Assembly (NCBI RefSeq): GCF_021729845.1
Contig: NZ_CP063397.1
Coordinates: 1,254,001-1,318,000 of the forward strand
Origin: Rhizobium sp. SL42
GTDB lineage: Bacteria; Pseudomonadota; Alphaproteobacteria; Rhizobiales; Rhizobiaceae
Reading direction: 5' to 3'
DNA: 64,000 nucleotides
Shown here: positions 8,368 to 17,500 of the stretch, one piece after another
Position numbering within the stretch: position 1 is the stretch's first letter
Layout: every line of letters begins with the position of its first letter
The notes under the pieces: model-generated
What the model was told of the DNA's origin: nothing
Seen by the model: the letters and a program-made list of their open reading frames with translations, nothing else
The model's database searches: none
Translations under genes and position numbers: made by a program

Positions 8368-8881
8368 CTGGCAGTCTCCGATTCTACGTTTTGTTGTCCG
8401 GGTGGCGGACTGGGGGATAGACCGCCGGCTGGCATTCGTACTCAGCGTAGAAGGATCATTGATTTGACGCGCTGTGAACTAGCAAATTTGTCAGTAGGGT
8501 TTGATTGCCGACGATGCGGTGTCGCCCTGTTTTGCTTCGGTTTTCGTCGGATAAGGGCAAGTGTTTAGGATGATGGTGTATCACCTTGGTGGTGAGCGTC
8601 GCAGCTAAGCCTCGAGAGGTGTTTTCCGGCTTGGGTGAACATCTTCGGAATGACGTTCCAAATGGAAAGCGGCCACAATAGGGAAGCGAATCGATGTGTG
8701 TAATTTAAAAATTTTGAAATGAACTATAGATAGATTTCATATCTAAATATAAATAACATAATACATGAGTTGTGATAAGTGATAATTATCGGAGGTCATT
8801 TGATTCAGGCTAATTTATGCAATGTACAGAGCCGTAATGCGCATGTAGCTTTCGCTTAACGAAGCATTTACCATAATTTCA
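8368..8881. other. AT-rich non-coding gap between xis-like gene and DUF1612 gene
   Basis: About 510 bases contain no supported gene. The segment from about 8695 to 8880 is strikingly AT-rich compared with both sides and includes runs such as AATTTAAAAATTTT and a GATAATTATC palindrome. It must contain the start regions of two diverging genes. The AT-rich part could hold promoters or silencer-protein binding sites, but no specific site can be assigned. Confidence 0.6.
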
Positions 8882-10015
8882 ATGCCTTATGATCTCGCCA
8901 GATTGCCCATTCAGAGCCTGTTGCGGCCGATTTCCGAGGCCGCGGTCGCGCTTGCCCCTCTCGACGAGCGCATCGCCCGTTCCCCGGTCGGTGGCGGCTT
9001 TCTTGAGCGCTCCCACTTCCTTGAGGCACATGCCTCGCTCTGGGTTGATGGGGAACTCGTCCATCTCGAAGACCTCGTCCTGCACGACGCGCTTCGAGAT
9101 ATCAGGGCACCCACCCATGAACTCACCATCGCCCGCGACATCCTGAGAACCCGACGTCGCATCGCCGCCCATGCGCCCGCCTGGGCGCTCTCAAGTCCCG
9201 GCCTCGCCTCTCTGCGCGGGCGGGCGTGGCCTGCAGCATCATTGGGTGGAGACGGGGAGTGGGTGCTGGAAGAGAGTGTTGAGGTGAGCGACTATCCCCA
9301 CGGGGAGGGGGAGGTGAGGGACCAGGCTGCGGATGGATTGGAGGATGCCTTTGCAGCAATCGATGCTGTTCTCGCCCGATCCGCGGCGGCCATCGAAGTG
9401 GCGAAGACGCCAGGTCGCGCCAAAAACGCTCCGGAAAAGGATCCCTTCGTCTACGATCTCGACTGGGATGAGGACGAGCGACTGGAGGAGTGGCAGGCCG
9501 TGATGGGACGTGCCCATGATTTGCCGCCAGTCCTGCAGGCAATCGTCGCCCTCGATGCCTGGAATGAGATAGCGGTCCTCCAGCATGCGCCCTGGCTCGG
9601 CCGGCTACTGGCCGCCTCCCTTCTGCGCGAGGGTGGCGTCACCACCGGCTCCCATCTTGCGGCGATCAATCTCGGTCTCAAAGCCATCCCCGTCGATCGG
9701 CGCCGGCATCGTGATCGCGAAACGCGGTTGCTGGCGATATCAAGGGCGCTGGTTATTGCCGCCGAGACGGGGCTGGAGGAGCATGACCGGTTGGTGCTGG
9801 CGCGGCAGATGATGATGCGCAAACTGGAGGGACGGCGGACGTCGTCCAGGCTGCCTGAGCTCGTCGACCTCGTTATGGCGAGGCCGCTGATCTCCGCCGG
9901 TATGGTGGCGAAGACGCTTGAGGTGACGCCGCAAGGCGCGCGGCGCATTGTTCAGGAGCTGGGGTTGAGGGAGATGACGGGCAGGGGAAGGTTTCGGGCA
10001 TGGGGGGTGTTGTAA
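8882..10015 (+). CDS. DUF1612 / HTH domain protein (RHE_PE00001-like)
   Basis: This 377-residue protein matches the rhizobial family named after RHE_PE00001. It has an N-terminal DUF1612-type region, including LWVDGELVHLEDLVLHDA and IRAPTHELTIARDILR. A C-terminal helix-turn-helix follows, around MVAKTLEVTPQGARRIVQEL. The family occurs on plasmids and genomic islands of Rhizobiales and is presumed DNA-binding. Its function is unknown to me. An in-frame stop lies about 35 bases before the ATG, so the start is well bounded, but no good ribosome-binding site is visible. It converges with the PIN-domain gene. Confidence 0.8.
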   Translation: MPYDLARLPIQSLLRPISEAAVALAPLDERIARSPVGGGFLERSHFLEAHASLWVDGELVHLEDLVLHDALRDIRAPTHELTIARDILRTRRRIAAHAPAWALSSPGLASLRGRAWPAASLGGDGEWVLEESVEVSDYPHGEGEVRDQAADGLEDAFAAIDAVLARSAAAIEVAKTPGRAKNAPEKDPFVYDLDWDEDERLEEWQAVMGRAHDLPPVLQAIVALDAWNEIAVLQHAPWLGRLLAASLLREGGVTTGSHLAAINLGLKAIPVDRRRHRDRETRLLAISRALVIAAETGLEEHDRLVLARQMMMRKLEGRRTSSRLPELVDLVMARPLISAGMVAKTLEVTPQGARRIVQELGLREMTGRGRFRAWGVL

Positions 10016-10161
10016 GCGCAATCATGAGATGCGTGAGCAAGTCCGGCTCCTCGCTTCCTCGACGCTATCGTATGGCCAGGCTTGTATGAGCGAAGTGGGC
10101 GATAGATAGGTGCCCTCGCGCCAACATATCTGCGTGATGGACTGATCGTCGAGATCCGGCG

Positions 10162-11097
10162 TTAGTCATCGTACGGCTCGCCCGTGTCGTACCTAGTGCC
10201 GCAGTGGCTGCAGGTTATCCAATAGCTCCATCCGCCGAATTTCGACGGATGCGCAGTGAGCCCCCGATCGCTATTCCGCTGGGAGCACATCAAGCAAGTC
10301 CAATCACCCTCCGCAGGAAAGAATGCCTGGTGGACGGCAACATACGCGTCGCGCGTCTCCATTTTCTGGAGGTCGATTAATTTCTCATCGGCTAGTTTGT
10401 TTGCCCCGATACCCGCGTTCTTCAACGACCTCATGGCTGCGGATAAATTATCGAACACATGGATCTTTTCGACTCCCCTTGCGACAAGCTCCTGTCGCAA
10501 GAAGGGATTGAGGTTGCGAACACCGTCGACAACGTGCGCGAGATCACTGTCCCTGGTCAGGATCCACACCTCTTTCTGGCTAGCGGCCCTGTCCAGAAAC
10601 TGCTCCCAGGACACCTGGTCGCCGAGCGGGTCGCCCTTCTTGCCCGGCGGATTGCCGATCTCTCTTCTCAATCGCGCTGCCGCCAGCTGCTTCTCGGTCG
10701 GGGCTTCGGCTTTACTGAATAGGGGTGTCAGCATCTCAGAAACAAGGTCCGAGCTTTCACTAATCGCGGTCGCAAGTTCGGACGTCACCGTGTTCCATTG
10801 TTTCCTCGCGGACGCCGAAGTCTCCTCAAGCCGCTTAAGCTCGCTGTTAAGCTCGTGATACTGACGACGTTTAGCTAGGTGATCGGGAATCAATGGGGGC
10901 AGCTTCCACGAAATCTCCCCGACATTCTTCAAGAACACGGTGAGTTTGTTTCTCGCGACCTCGTCTGCGACCTGACGCGTGATAAGTATGTGGTCCGCCA
11001 TCTCTACAAGAGGGAGCAGCAGTTCCGATGGCAGTCGTCCCTCCCGCAAACACCAGAAGCCCAGCAGAATGTTTGCATCGATAAAAATTGACGGCAT
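10162..11097 (-). CDS. PIN-domain nuclease-like protein with C-terminal zinc ribbon
   Basis: This protein of about 311 residues begins with a PIN fold: the first acidic motif is IFIDANILLGFW, and later acidic positions include DPLGDQVSWEQFL and TRDSDL. These are the metal ligands expected of a DUF4935-like PIN ribonuclease. A helical insert lies in between. The last 50 residues contain two Cys pairs (CLMC and CSHC) that make a probable zinc ribbon. I take the ATG at 11097 because it is preceded by CGAGG and because the core motif follows at once; five more codons could be included. No antitoxin partner overlaps it, so it may act alone or with the defence genes nearby. Confidence 0.72.
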   Translation of the reverse strand: MPSIFIDANILLGFWCLREGRLPSELLLPLVEMADHILITRQVADEVARNKLTVFLKNVGEISWKLPPLIPDHLAKRRQYHELNSELKRLEETSASARKQWNTVTSELATAISESSDLVSEMLTPLFSKAEAPTEKQLAAARLRREIGNPPGKKGDPLGDQVSWEQFLDRAASQKEVWILTRDSDLAHVVDGVRNLNPFLRQELVARGVEKIHVFDNLSAAMRSLKNAGIGANKLADEKLIDLQKMETRDAYVAVHQAFFPAEGDWTCLMCSQRNSDRGLTAHPSKFGGWSYWITCSHCGTRYDTGEPYDD

Positions 11098-11250
11098 CCA
11101 ACCTCGTTGCATTTTTTCGTCCTTCTGCGACGAAGGATGCGACCTTAAGTATTGTGAATCACATCATACTAAACCTTTTCAATGTGAAAAGCCGGCAATA
11201 GAGTACACTCTAGAAACTTATGCTCGATACCTTTCGGGCTGGGAGGAGCT

Positions 11251-12312
11251 TTGACAGTCATCGACGATCTGTTGAACGTACCGGAGCGTGAGAACGGTGG
11301 ACGCACGGCGTATGACAGGTTTGATTTTCAAACCGCCTGGGGTGTGTCGAAGGTCCTCGATCGCCACCTGGCTGGAGCGAATTATGCCGTGGGATTTGAA
11401 TTCCATGACGATATCGTCGAGCTGAATGATGCCGACGTTCCTACGTCCGCGGTTTTCTATCAGATGAAGTCGCTGGATTCGGGTCATTGGACTTTATCGC
11501 GGATCCTTGACAGGCCAACCGCTGGTAAGACGAAGCAGACCCTAAAGTCGTCGATTGCGGGAAAGATGTTTGAGAACATCAAGCGCTTTGGAACCGTAGT
11601 TGCAAAGCTGGTGATGGTTAGTAACCAGCCCCTGATGGAAATAGGATCCAGGTACGAAGAAGTTCCCCTTTCGTCGATGGAAGCAGCCCAAGTCTCGAAG
11701 TTTGTAACAGCTCTTAAGCTTGAATGTCGCGGTTTCAAGCAGGACGACCATCTCGGCTTCTTTCACTACGAGCAGTGCCGGCTGAACCTTGGTAGCTACG
11801 AGGCGGCTGTCTTCGGACAGGTGGGGATTTTTCTCCATGATCGCTCGATACCGGTCAACCCGATTCCCTTCGCCCTCCATCTCGTGAACGAGGGCCGCAG
11901 GCGGTCCAAGAACATCGCGAAGGTCAAAACTTTTGAAGAGCTGAAACAGTCGAAGTTCATAACGCGCGAACAGGTTGAAGGTTGGCTCGCGGATCTGGAA
12001 ACCGAAAACACCTATCGGCCCAGTTGGGAACGCGTGTCGCAGCAGCTCAATCTGCATCACAAGCGTGACGCGGAGCTCGGACGGGAGTGGCATTCATACA
12101 TGGCGGAGAAGAAGCGACGATGGAGCGCTGCCACCCTTGAGATGGGCAGTGCGGTGAAGGTAATCGTTACTCCGATCATCAGCAACGCTACTACCCTCGA
12201 AGCAGGAATGGAAGAGGCAGCGCCTGCCGTCTCCCACATTGTCCGGAAGTGGAAACCCGCGGCGAGCGAAGACTTTGTCAGGGTCGCTGCACTTTACGAG
12301 TACCTGCGATGA
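11251..12312 (+). CDS. DUF4297 dsDNA-nuclease-like protein (Lamassu LmuA / ABC-3C effector type)
   Basis: This 353-residue protein resembles the DUF4297 (Cap4-like) nuclease family. Near the N-terminus are RENGGRTAYDRFDFQTAW, FEFHDDIVEL and FYQMKSLDSGHWT, where the QxK forms part of a PD-(D/E)xK-like site. The remaining 200 residues are helical and without recognised motifs. The start is a TTG at 11251 with GGAGG close upstream. A start further in would cut the conserved RENGG block. Such nucleases pair with SMC-like ATPases in anti-phage systems (Lamassu, ABC-three-component), and such an ATPase gene follows here. A defence role is inferred, not shown. Confidence 0.75.
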   Translation: MTVIDDLLNVPERENGGRTAYDRFDFQTAWGVSKVLDRHLAGANYAVGFEFHDDIVELNDADVPTSAVFYQMKSLDSGHWTLSRILDRPTAGKTKQTLKSSIAGKMFENIKRFGTVVAKLVMVSNQPLMEIGSRYEEVPLSSMEAAQVSKFVTALKLECRGFKQDDHLGFFHYEQCRLNLGSYEAAVFGQVGIFLHDRSIPVNPIPFALHLVNEGRRRSKNIAKVKTFEELKQSKFITREQVEGWLADLETENTYRPSWERVSQQLNLHHKRDAELGREWHSYMAEKKRRWSAATLEMGSAVKVIVTPIISNATTLEAGMEEAAPAVSHIVRKWKPAASEDFVRVAALYEYLR

Positions 12313-12479
12313 AGCCGAGCGACAATTTCCTTCTCCTGGTTAGAAACCTCAGAAAAAAGAACGATGAAAAACTTGATATTCGAAAGTCTGGAGTTGCTAT
12401 CGCTCACCGAAAAGAGGGCGAGGAAGGTAAAGTTTCATCCACGGCTAACGGTGATAACGGGAAAAAACCGCGTCGGTAA
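12309..12479 (+). CDS. Possible small coupled ORF between nuclease and ATPase genes
   Basis: This 56-codon frame starts with an ATG that overlaps the nuclease stop codon as ATGA and ends inside the following ATPase gene in another frame. The N-terminus is MKPSDNFLLLVRNLRKKN and the rest is Lys/Gly-rich without a known fold. ABC-3C and some Lamassu systems have a small middle component between effector and ATPase. This could be a relic of one, or only a translational-coupling leader. The latter half lies over the ATPase coding sequence and looks like its shadow. Confidence 0.25.
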   Translation: MKPSDNFLLLVRNLRKKNDEKLDIRKSGVAIAHRKEGEEGKVSSTANGDNGKKPRR

Positions 12480-14052
12480 GTCGTCGCTCATAAAGTGTAT
12501 CTACTGGACGCTCGGAGCCACCCCGGCGGTTGTCCATCCCAAATGGAAGGGTGTGAACGTCAAGGGGTTACTCACTTTCACGGTCGATGGCACGAGATAC
12601 CAAGCGCTGCGGACGGGCAACAACGTTGCGATATTCGATTCCAGCGACAAACTGCTCCTCTCGACGACTTCCTTCACAAGCGAGCTTGGACCATTCATCG
12701 CCAAGCTCCTCGACTTTAAACTCGTTCTTTCCAATCGTCATGGCGAGCCCGAGACGCCTCCTCCAGCCTATGCCTTCCTACCGTTCTACGTGGATCAAGA
12801 TGCTGGATGGCAGAAGCCTCTGGCATCGTTCGATCGGCTCACCCAGTATTCTCGCTTTCGACAGTCCGTCATCGAGTTCCACTCGGGCATCCGGCCGAAT
12901 GAGCACTATGAGCTGGTCGCCAGGAAGAAGAAGCTCGAAATCGAAAAGGCTGTTATCGAGCAGGATCGAGCGGTCGTTTGCAAGGCACGCGACAAGCTCA
13001 AATTGCAGCCGGGGTTCTCAGGACTGGAACTCACAGCCGTCGAGCACGAGAAAGCAGTGAACGACCTCCTCGTCAGCATGCGGTCGCTGTTGGCAATCCG
13101 TCAGGCGCGTGCGGTTGAGTTGGCAGACGTTCTGGACCAGCGGTCCAATCTCGACCAGCAGATCGCGATGGTGCAGGCGTCGGCAGATGAGCTAGCGCTC
13201 GACGCCGCCTGGGCTGCCGAGCAGCAGGTCGATGAAATAATGTGCCCTACCTGTGGAGTAGTGCACGCCAACGACTTCCGGAACCGCTTTGCCATCCTCG
13301 CCGACCGCGAGGAGTGCTTCCAGTTCCTCGATGGCGCTCAGCAGAAACGACGGGATCTTGCCCGCAAGGTAACCGAGGTCCAGAAGCTGATCCGTGATGC
13401 CGATAGCACAATTTCCGAAATGCAGATGGCACTTGAGGAAAAGCGCGGAGAGCTGACGCTCGAAGACGTTATCGAGGCGCGTGGTCGCGCTGCTGCCTTC
13501 GCCGTCTTCGAGGATCAAGTCGCGGAACTCGAAGCACAGATTGGGGAGAAGGTCGCGGCAATCTCGGACGCCGAGGATGAGATCAAAAAACTCAACGACC
13601 CTGCGCGGCGCGAGCGGATCGACAACTATTATGCCGGGCTGATGGGAACTTATATGAGGAACCTCAACGTGCAGGACGCCGACAACGACGCAGTCACCAA
13701 AATAGCCGGCAACATGGTCGAGACCGGCAGCGAGCAGCCCCGGCTATTGCTGTCCTACGTCCTAGCGCTGGCCGACACCATCGAGAAGTTCACATCCTCA
13801 TTCACTGCGCCGCTTGTGATCGACAGTCCCGTGCAGCAGGAACAGGACATGAGCAACGCTCCGGCAATCATCAAACAGGTAATTGCCGAGCGGCCGAACG
13901 GCGGGCAGACAATCATCGGCACCATATCGTTGCATGAAAACAAGCCCCAAAACGCCGACATCATCACTTTCAGCGACAACCGCTCAGTCCTACGCGCCTC
14001 GGATTACGATGCGGTCTACAGGAAATTCGCTCCACTAATGGTGCAGATGTAG
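12364..14052 (+). CDS. SMC/Rad50-like ATPase (Lamassu LmuB / ABC-3C type)
   Basis: This 562-residue protein has the layout of a short SMC-like ATPase. Walker A is GKNRVGKSS at residues 33-41. Coiled-coil arms flank a zinc-hook-like CPTCG at 294-298. The Walker B region reads LVIDSPVQQEQD around 484-495. The stretch QPRLLLSYVLALADT just before it probably takes the place of a canonical ABC signature. It lies 51 bases after the DUF4297 nuclease gene in the same direction. In Lamassu-like systems the SMC part senses phage DNA ends or replication structures and releases the nuclease. That role is inferred here from family and pairing. Confidence 0.75.
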   Translation: MKNLIFESLELLSLTEKRARKVKFHPRLTVITGKNRVGKSSLIKCIYWTLGATPAVVHPKWKGVNVKGLLTFTVDGTRYQALRTGNNVAIFDSSDKLLLSTTSFTSELGPFIAKLLDFKLVLSNRHGEPETPPPAYAFLPFYVDQDAGWQKPLASFDRLTQYSRFRQSVIEFHSGIRPNEHYELVARKKKLEIEKAVIEQDRAVVCKARDKLKLQPGFSGLELTAVEHEKAVNDLLVSMRSLLAIRQARAVELADVLDQRSNLDQQIAMVQASADELALDAAWAAEQQVDEIMCPTCGVVHANDFRNRFAILADREECFQFLDGAQQKRRDLARKVTEVQKLIRDADSTISEMQMALEEKRGELTLEDVIEARGRAAAFAVFEDQVAELEAQIGEKVAAISDAEDEIKKLNDPARRERIDNYYAGLMGTYMRNLNVQDADNDAVTKIAGNMVETGSEQPRLLLSYVLALADTIEKFTSSFTAPLVIDSPVQQEQDMSNAPAIIKQVIAERPNGGQTIIGTISLHENKPQNADIITFSDNRSVLRASDYDAVYRKFAPLMVQM

Positions 14053-14518
14053 CTCATTGCTGTGGCTTCAGTCTTTCGGCTCCGTTTTTGTTTGAACCGC
14101 GTGGGTTAGACCGAGCATGCGCAATATGCCTGAAGTGATCTAAAGAGTTTGCGGCAGATCACGTGCTCGATCGACCGCAGCGAAGTCACGCACATAAATA
14201 GGGGGTGCGCCGCAGTCGTCCTCGCGGACGAAGTCAAACGAATTTTCAAACTCTTAGTGGATCCAAGCAGCGGATCGCCGGTTCCATTCCCATCAACTGC
14301 AAATGATTGTGAAATAGCCGGGCAACCGGTTCGTCTTCTTTCACGGGGATACTGTTTGCCGCTTCTTTATTCGTTTGCTCCACGAGCGCGGACTGAAAGC
14401 GTTAGTGCACAGAACCCAAGTGCCGCAGTGGCGGGCAAAACTATTTAAAAAGTTATTCTGGTCCTGATATTAGTCTTCTTAAAGTTGAGAAACGTCGCTA
14501 ATCTCCCGCTAGGGGGAC
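14053..14518. other. Gap between the SMC-like ATPase and the Hhe-like gene
   Basis: About 465 bases show no convincing gene. A 99-codon frame inside has no coding character or ribosome-binding site. The last 100 bases are AT-richer and probably contain the promoter for the next operon. The segment separates two independent transcription units. Confidence 0.55.
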
Positions 14519-17500
14519 ATGACGATGCAGTTTTCAGAAATGAGTGGCACGGAGAACCAACAGGTCAGTAAGCCCGACAATCCTGCCATTGTTGCCGATA
14601 TTGCCGCATGCTTCACCTATGCGTCCTACCAGAACGCAATCCCGGTCATCCGATCGATCTCGGTCGAGAACAATACGGACAGACACTTCGAGAACTGCCG
14701 TATCGAGCTGACGGCGGCGCCAGCTTTCCTGCGGCCGAAGTCATGGATCGTTGATCGCCTGGTGCCGGGGGATCGGCTTGTGCTCGCAGATCGAAAAGTG
14801 GAGTTCGATCCAGGATATCTTTCAGGACTAAATGAAGCAGAGCGCGGTGAGATCACTCTCCGCATGTCGTCTGGCGGACAAGCTCTGGACGAGCGGCGCC
14901 TTCCCGTCAGACTCCTAGCGCGTGACGAATGGGGAGGCGTTGCTGACATGGTGCAGTTGCTCCCGGCCTTTGTCATGCCCAACGATCCCGGTGTGGCCGC
15001 CGTTCTGCGAATGGCTGCGGAAAGGCTCAATGCTCATGGCCATTCAGGTGGACTGGATGGGTACCAGTCAAACAATCCCCAGCGCGCCTATATGCTGGCT
15101 GCGGCAGTCTACTCAGCGATTGCAGGGATCGGGTTGCACTATGCAGAGCCGCCTGCAAGCTTCGAGAATCGCGGCCAAAAGATCCGGCGTCCGAGCACGG
15201 TCGCTGAGGAGCGGCTCGCCACCTGCCTCGATACCACGCTTCTTTTCGCCGCCGGCTTGGAAGCCGCTGGGTTGAATCCCGTGATCTTGATGTTTGAGGA
15301 GCATGCTGCCGTTGGTGTGTGGCTTGCGAAGAGAACCTTCGCTCATGCCGTAGAACCGGACCAGATGGAGGTTCGCAAGGCATTGTCATCGCGCGAGTTG
15401 ATCGTCTTTGAAACGACCGGCGTGACACATCGGCCTGCCATGACCTTCGAAAGCGCGCTTCGAGCACTGGACGGCCGGCTTGGAGTGGACGAGGCCCATG
15501 CTTTTGTGGCCGCTATTGATGTCAGGCGATCGCGTAGCGGCGGTATCATGCCGCTTGCCTCACATGAGCCTATCCGCCGCAATGTTCAGGAGGATGACTC
15601 GGCCCTTGTGGCCGACTTGCCGCTTCCCTCCGCCCCCAGTTTTGCTGAGATGCCTGCTGAAACCGTTGAGGTAAAACCAACCAACGCTGCCGGTCGCATC
15701 GATAGATGGCAGAAAAAACTGCTCGATCTGACGCTTCGCAATCGACTTCTCAATTTCCCGGATTCGAAGAAAACGATCCCATTTCTCTGCACGGACGTGG
15801 CCTATCTCGAAGATCGGCTGGCGAACGGCGCAGCAATACGCATCATATCCTTGCCTGAGCAGAACCCGCTCGGTGAACGGGATGCAGCACTTTATCGGGA
15901 TGTCCATGGCCGGGATCTCCAACGTGGCTTCGCGGCGGAAGCATTGCTTCGGGACGAGTTGCCCTCAACACTCGACGCGCGCCAGCTCGAAGCTCGGTTG
16001 ATCGATCTCTACCGGCAGGTTCGCAACGATTATGCTGAGGGTGGCGCCAACACTCTTTTTCTGGCGGTCGGATTCCTCAGGTGGAAGAAGAAGCCGGAAG
16101 ACGAGCGCAGCTATCGTGCGCCGCTTCTACTTGTCCCCGTCAAACTTGAGCGCCGCAGCGCCAGTTCACGCTTCACCATCCGCTTCCATGAAGATGAGCC
16201 GCGTTTCAATGCGACTCTTCTTCAGTTTCTGGAACGGGATTTTGACCTGTCCCTCCCGCAATTCAACGGCGACCTGCCGCTCGACGACAATGGGATAGAC
16301 GTGCCGCGCGTCCTCGCATTGATGCGCCAGGCAATCCGCGATGTTCCGGGGATGGAGGTTGTGGACGAAACGGCCCTGTCGACCTTCTCCTTCGCAAAAT
16401 TCCTGATGTGGAAGGATCTCGTCGAACGCACCGACGCCTTGCGCGAGAACAGGGTCGTTCGGCACTTGATCGATACGCCTGAGCAGGCCTTTCATGAAGG
16501 AAGCGGAGAAACGACGTTCCGCGACGAGCGCGAGCTCGATCAGGCTTATGCGCCAGCGGACATCATCTGTCTTCTTCCATCAGACTCGTCGCAAACGGCG
16601 GCGAGCTTGGCCGCAGCCGAAGGGCGGGATTTTGTCATCGTTGGCCCGCCCGGCACGGGCAAGAGCCAGACGATCGCCAACATGATCGCCAACTGTCTTG
16701 CCGTTGGAAAGACGGTGCTGTTCGTCGCTGAAAAGACGGCCGCGCTCGATGTAGTTTATCGCCGCTTGCGAACACATGGTCTTGGAGATCATTGCGTCGA
16801 ACTGCACTCGAACAAGGCAGATCGCCGCCATTTCCTTGGTCAGCTGAAAGCGGCCTGGGAACATGGTGGACGGAATGATGCGTCTGAATGGATCGCGATC
16901 AACGAGCGCCTTCGGTTGCGTCGCGACGAGCTGAATGCCTATGTCGGCGCACTACACAAACGCTACTCAAACGGATGGACGCCCTATCTGGCGTTAGGGA
17001 TCGCCCTCAAGGCCGCGGAGGCACCGGCACCAGGCTTGTCATGGTTGGAACGTGACGCACATGACTCACAGACGTTACGCGAGCTCGAAGATCTCGCCAA
17101 CGAACTCGGTCTCGTCTTCGGTTCGGTCGAACGTCAGCCGGCACTCGACCTCATCAATGTCAACGAATGGAGTTCCGGCTGGCAGGATGGCGTGATGGCG
17201 GCAGCACAGTCGCTGCTGAATGCGATTGAACTGTTGGTTGAGTCGGCGAATGGATTTGTCGCCCGCCTCGGCCTCAAACCTCAGGAGCGGCTGTCACGAA
17301 TTGAGCTGCAGGCACTGTTAAGCTTGGCAGGGGTGCTGCAGAAATCGCGCGGCCATGACGTATCTATCGTTTTTGATCGGGATTTTCCCCGATGCGCGGA
17401 AGCGCTAGAAAGTCTCGCCAGCTCCATCAGTGCCTATCGCGAAGCAGAGCGCGAGGCTGCTGCTTCTTACAGTTCCTCCGCAGTCCGCGACCTCGAGGTT

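Noticed and set aside
14149..14448. A 99-codon frame in the gap before the Hhe-like gene
   Set aside because: It has no ribosome-binding site, no domain and no coding-type composition.
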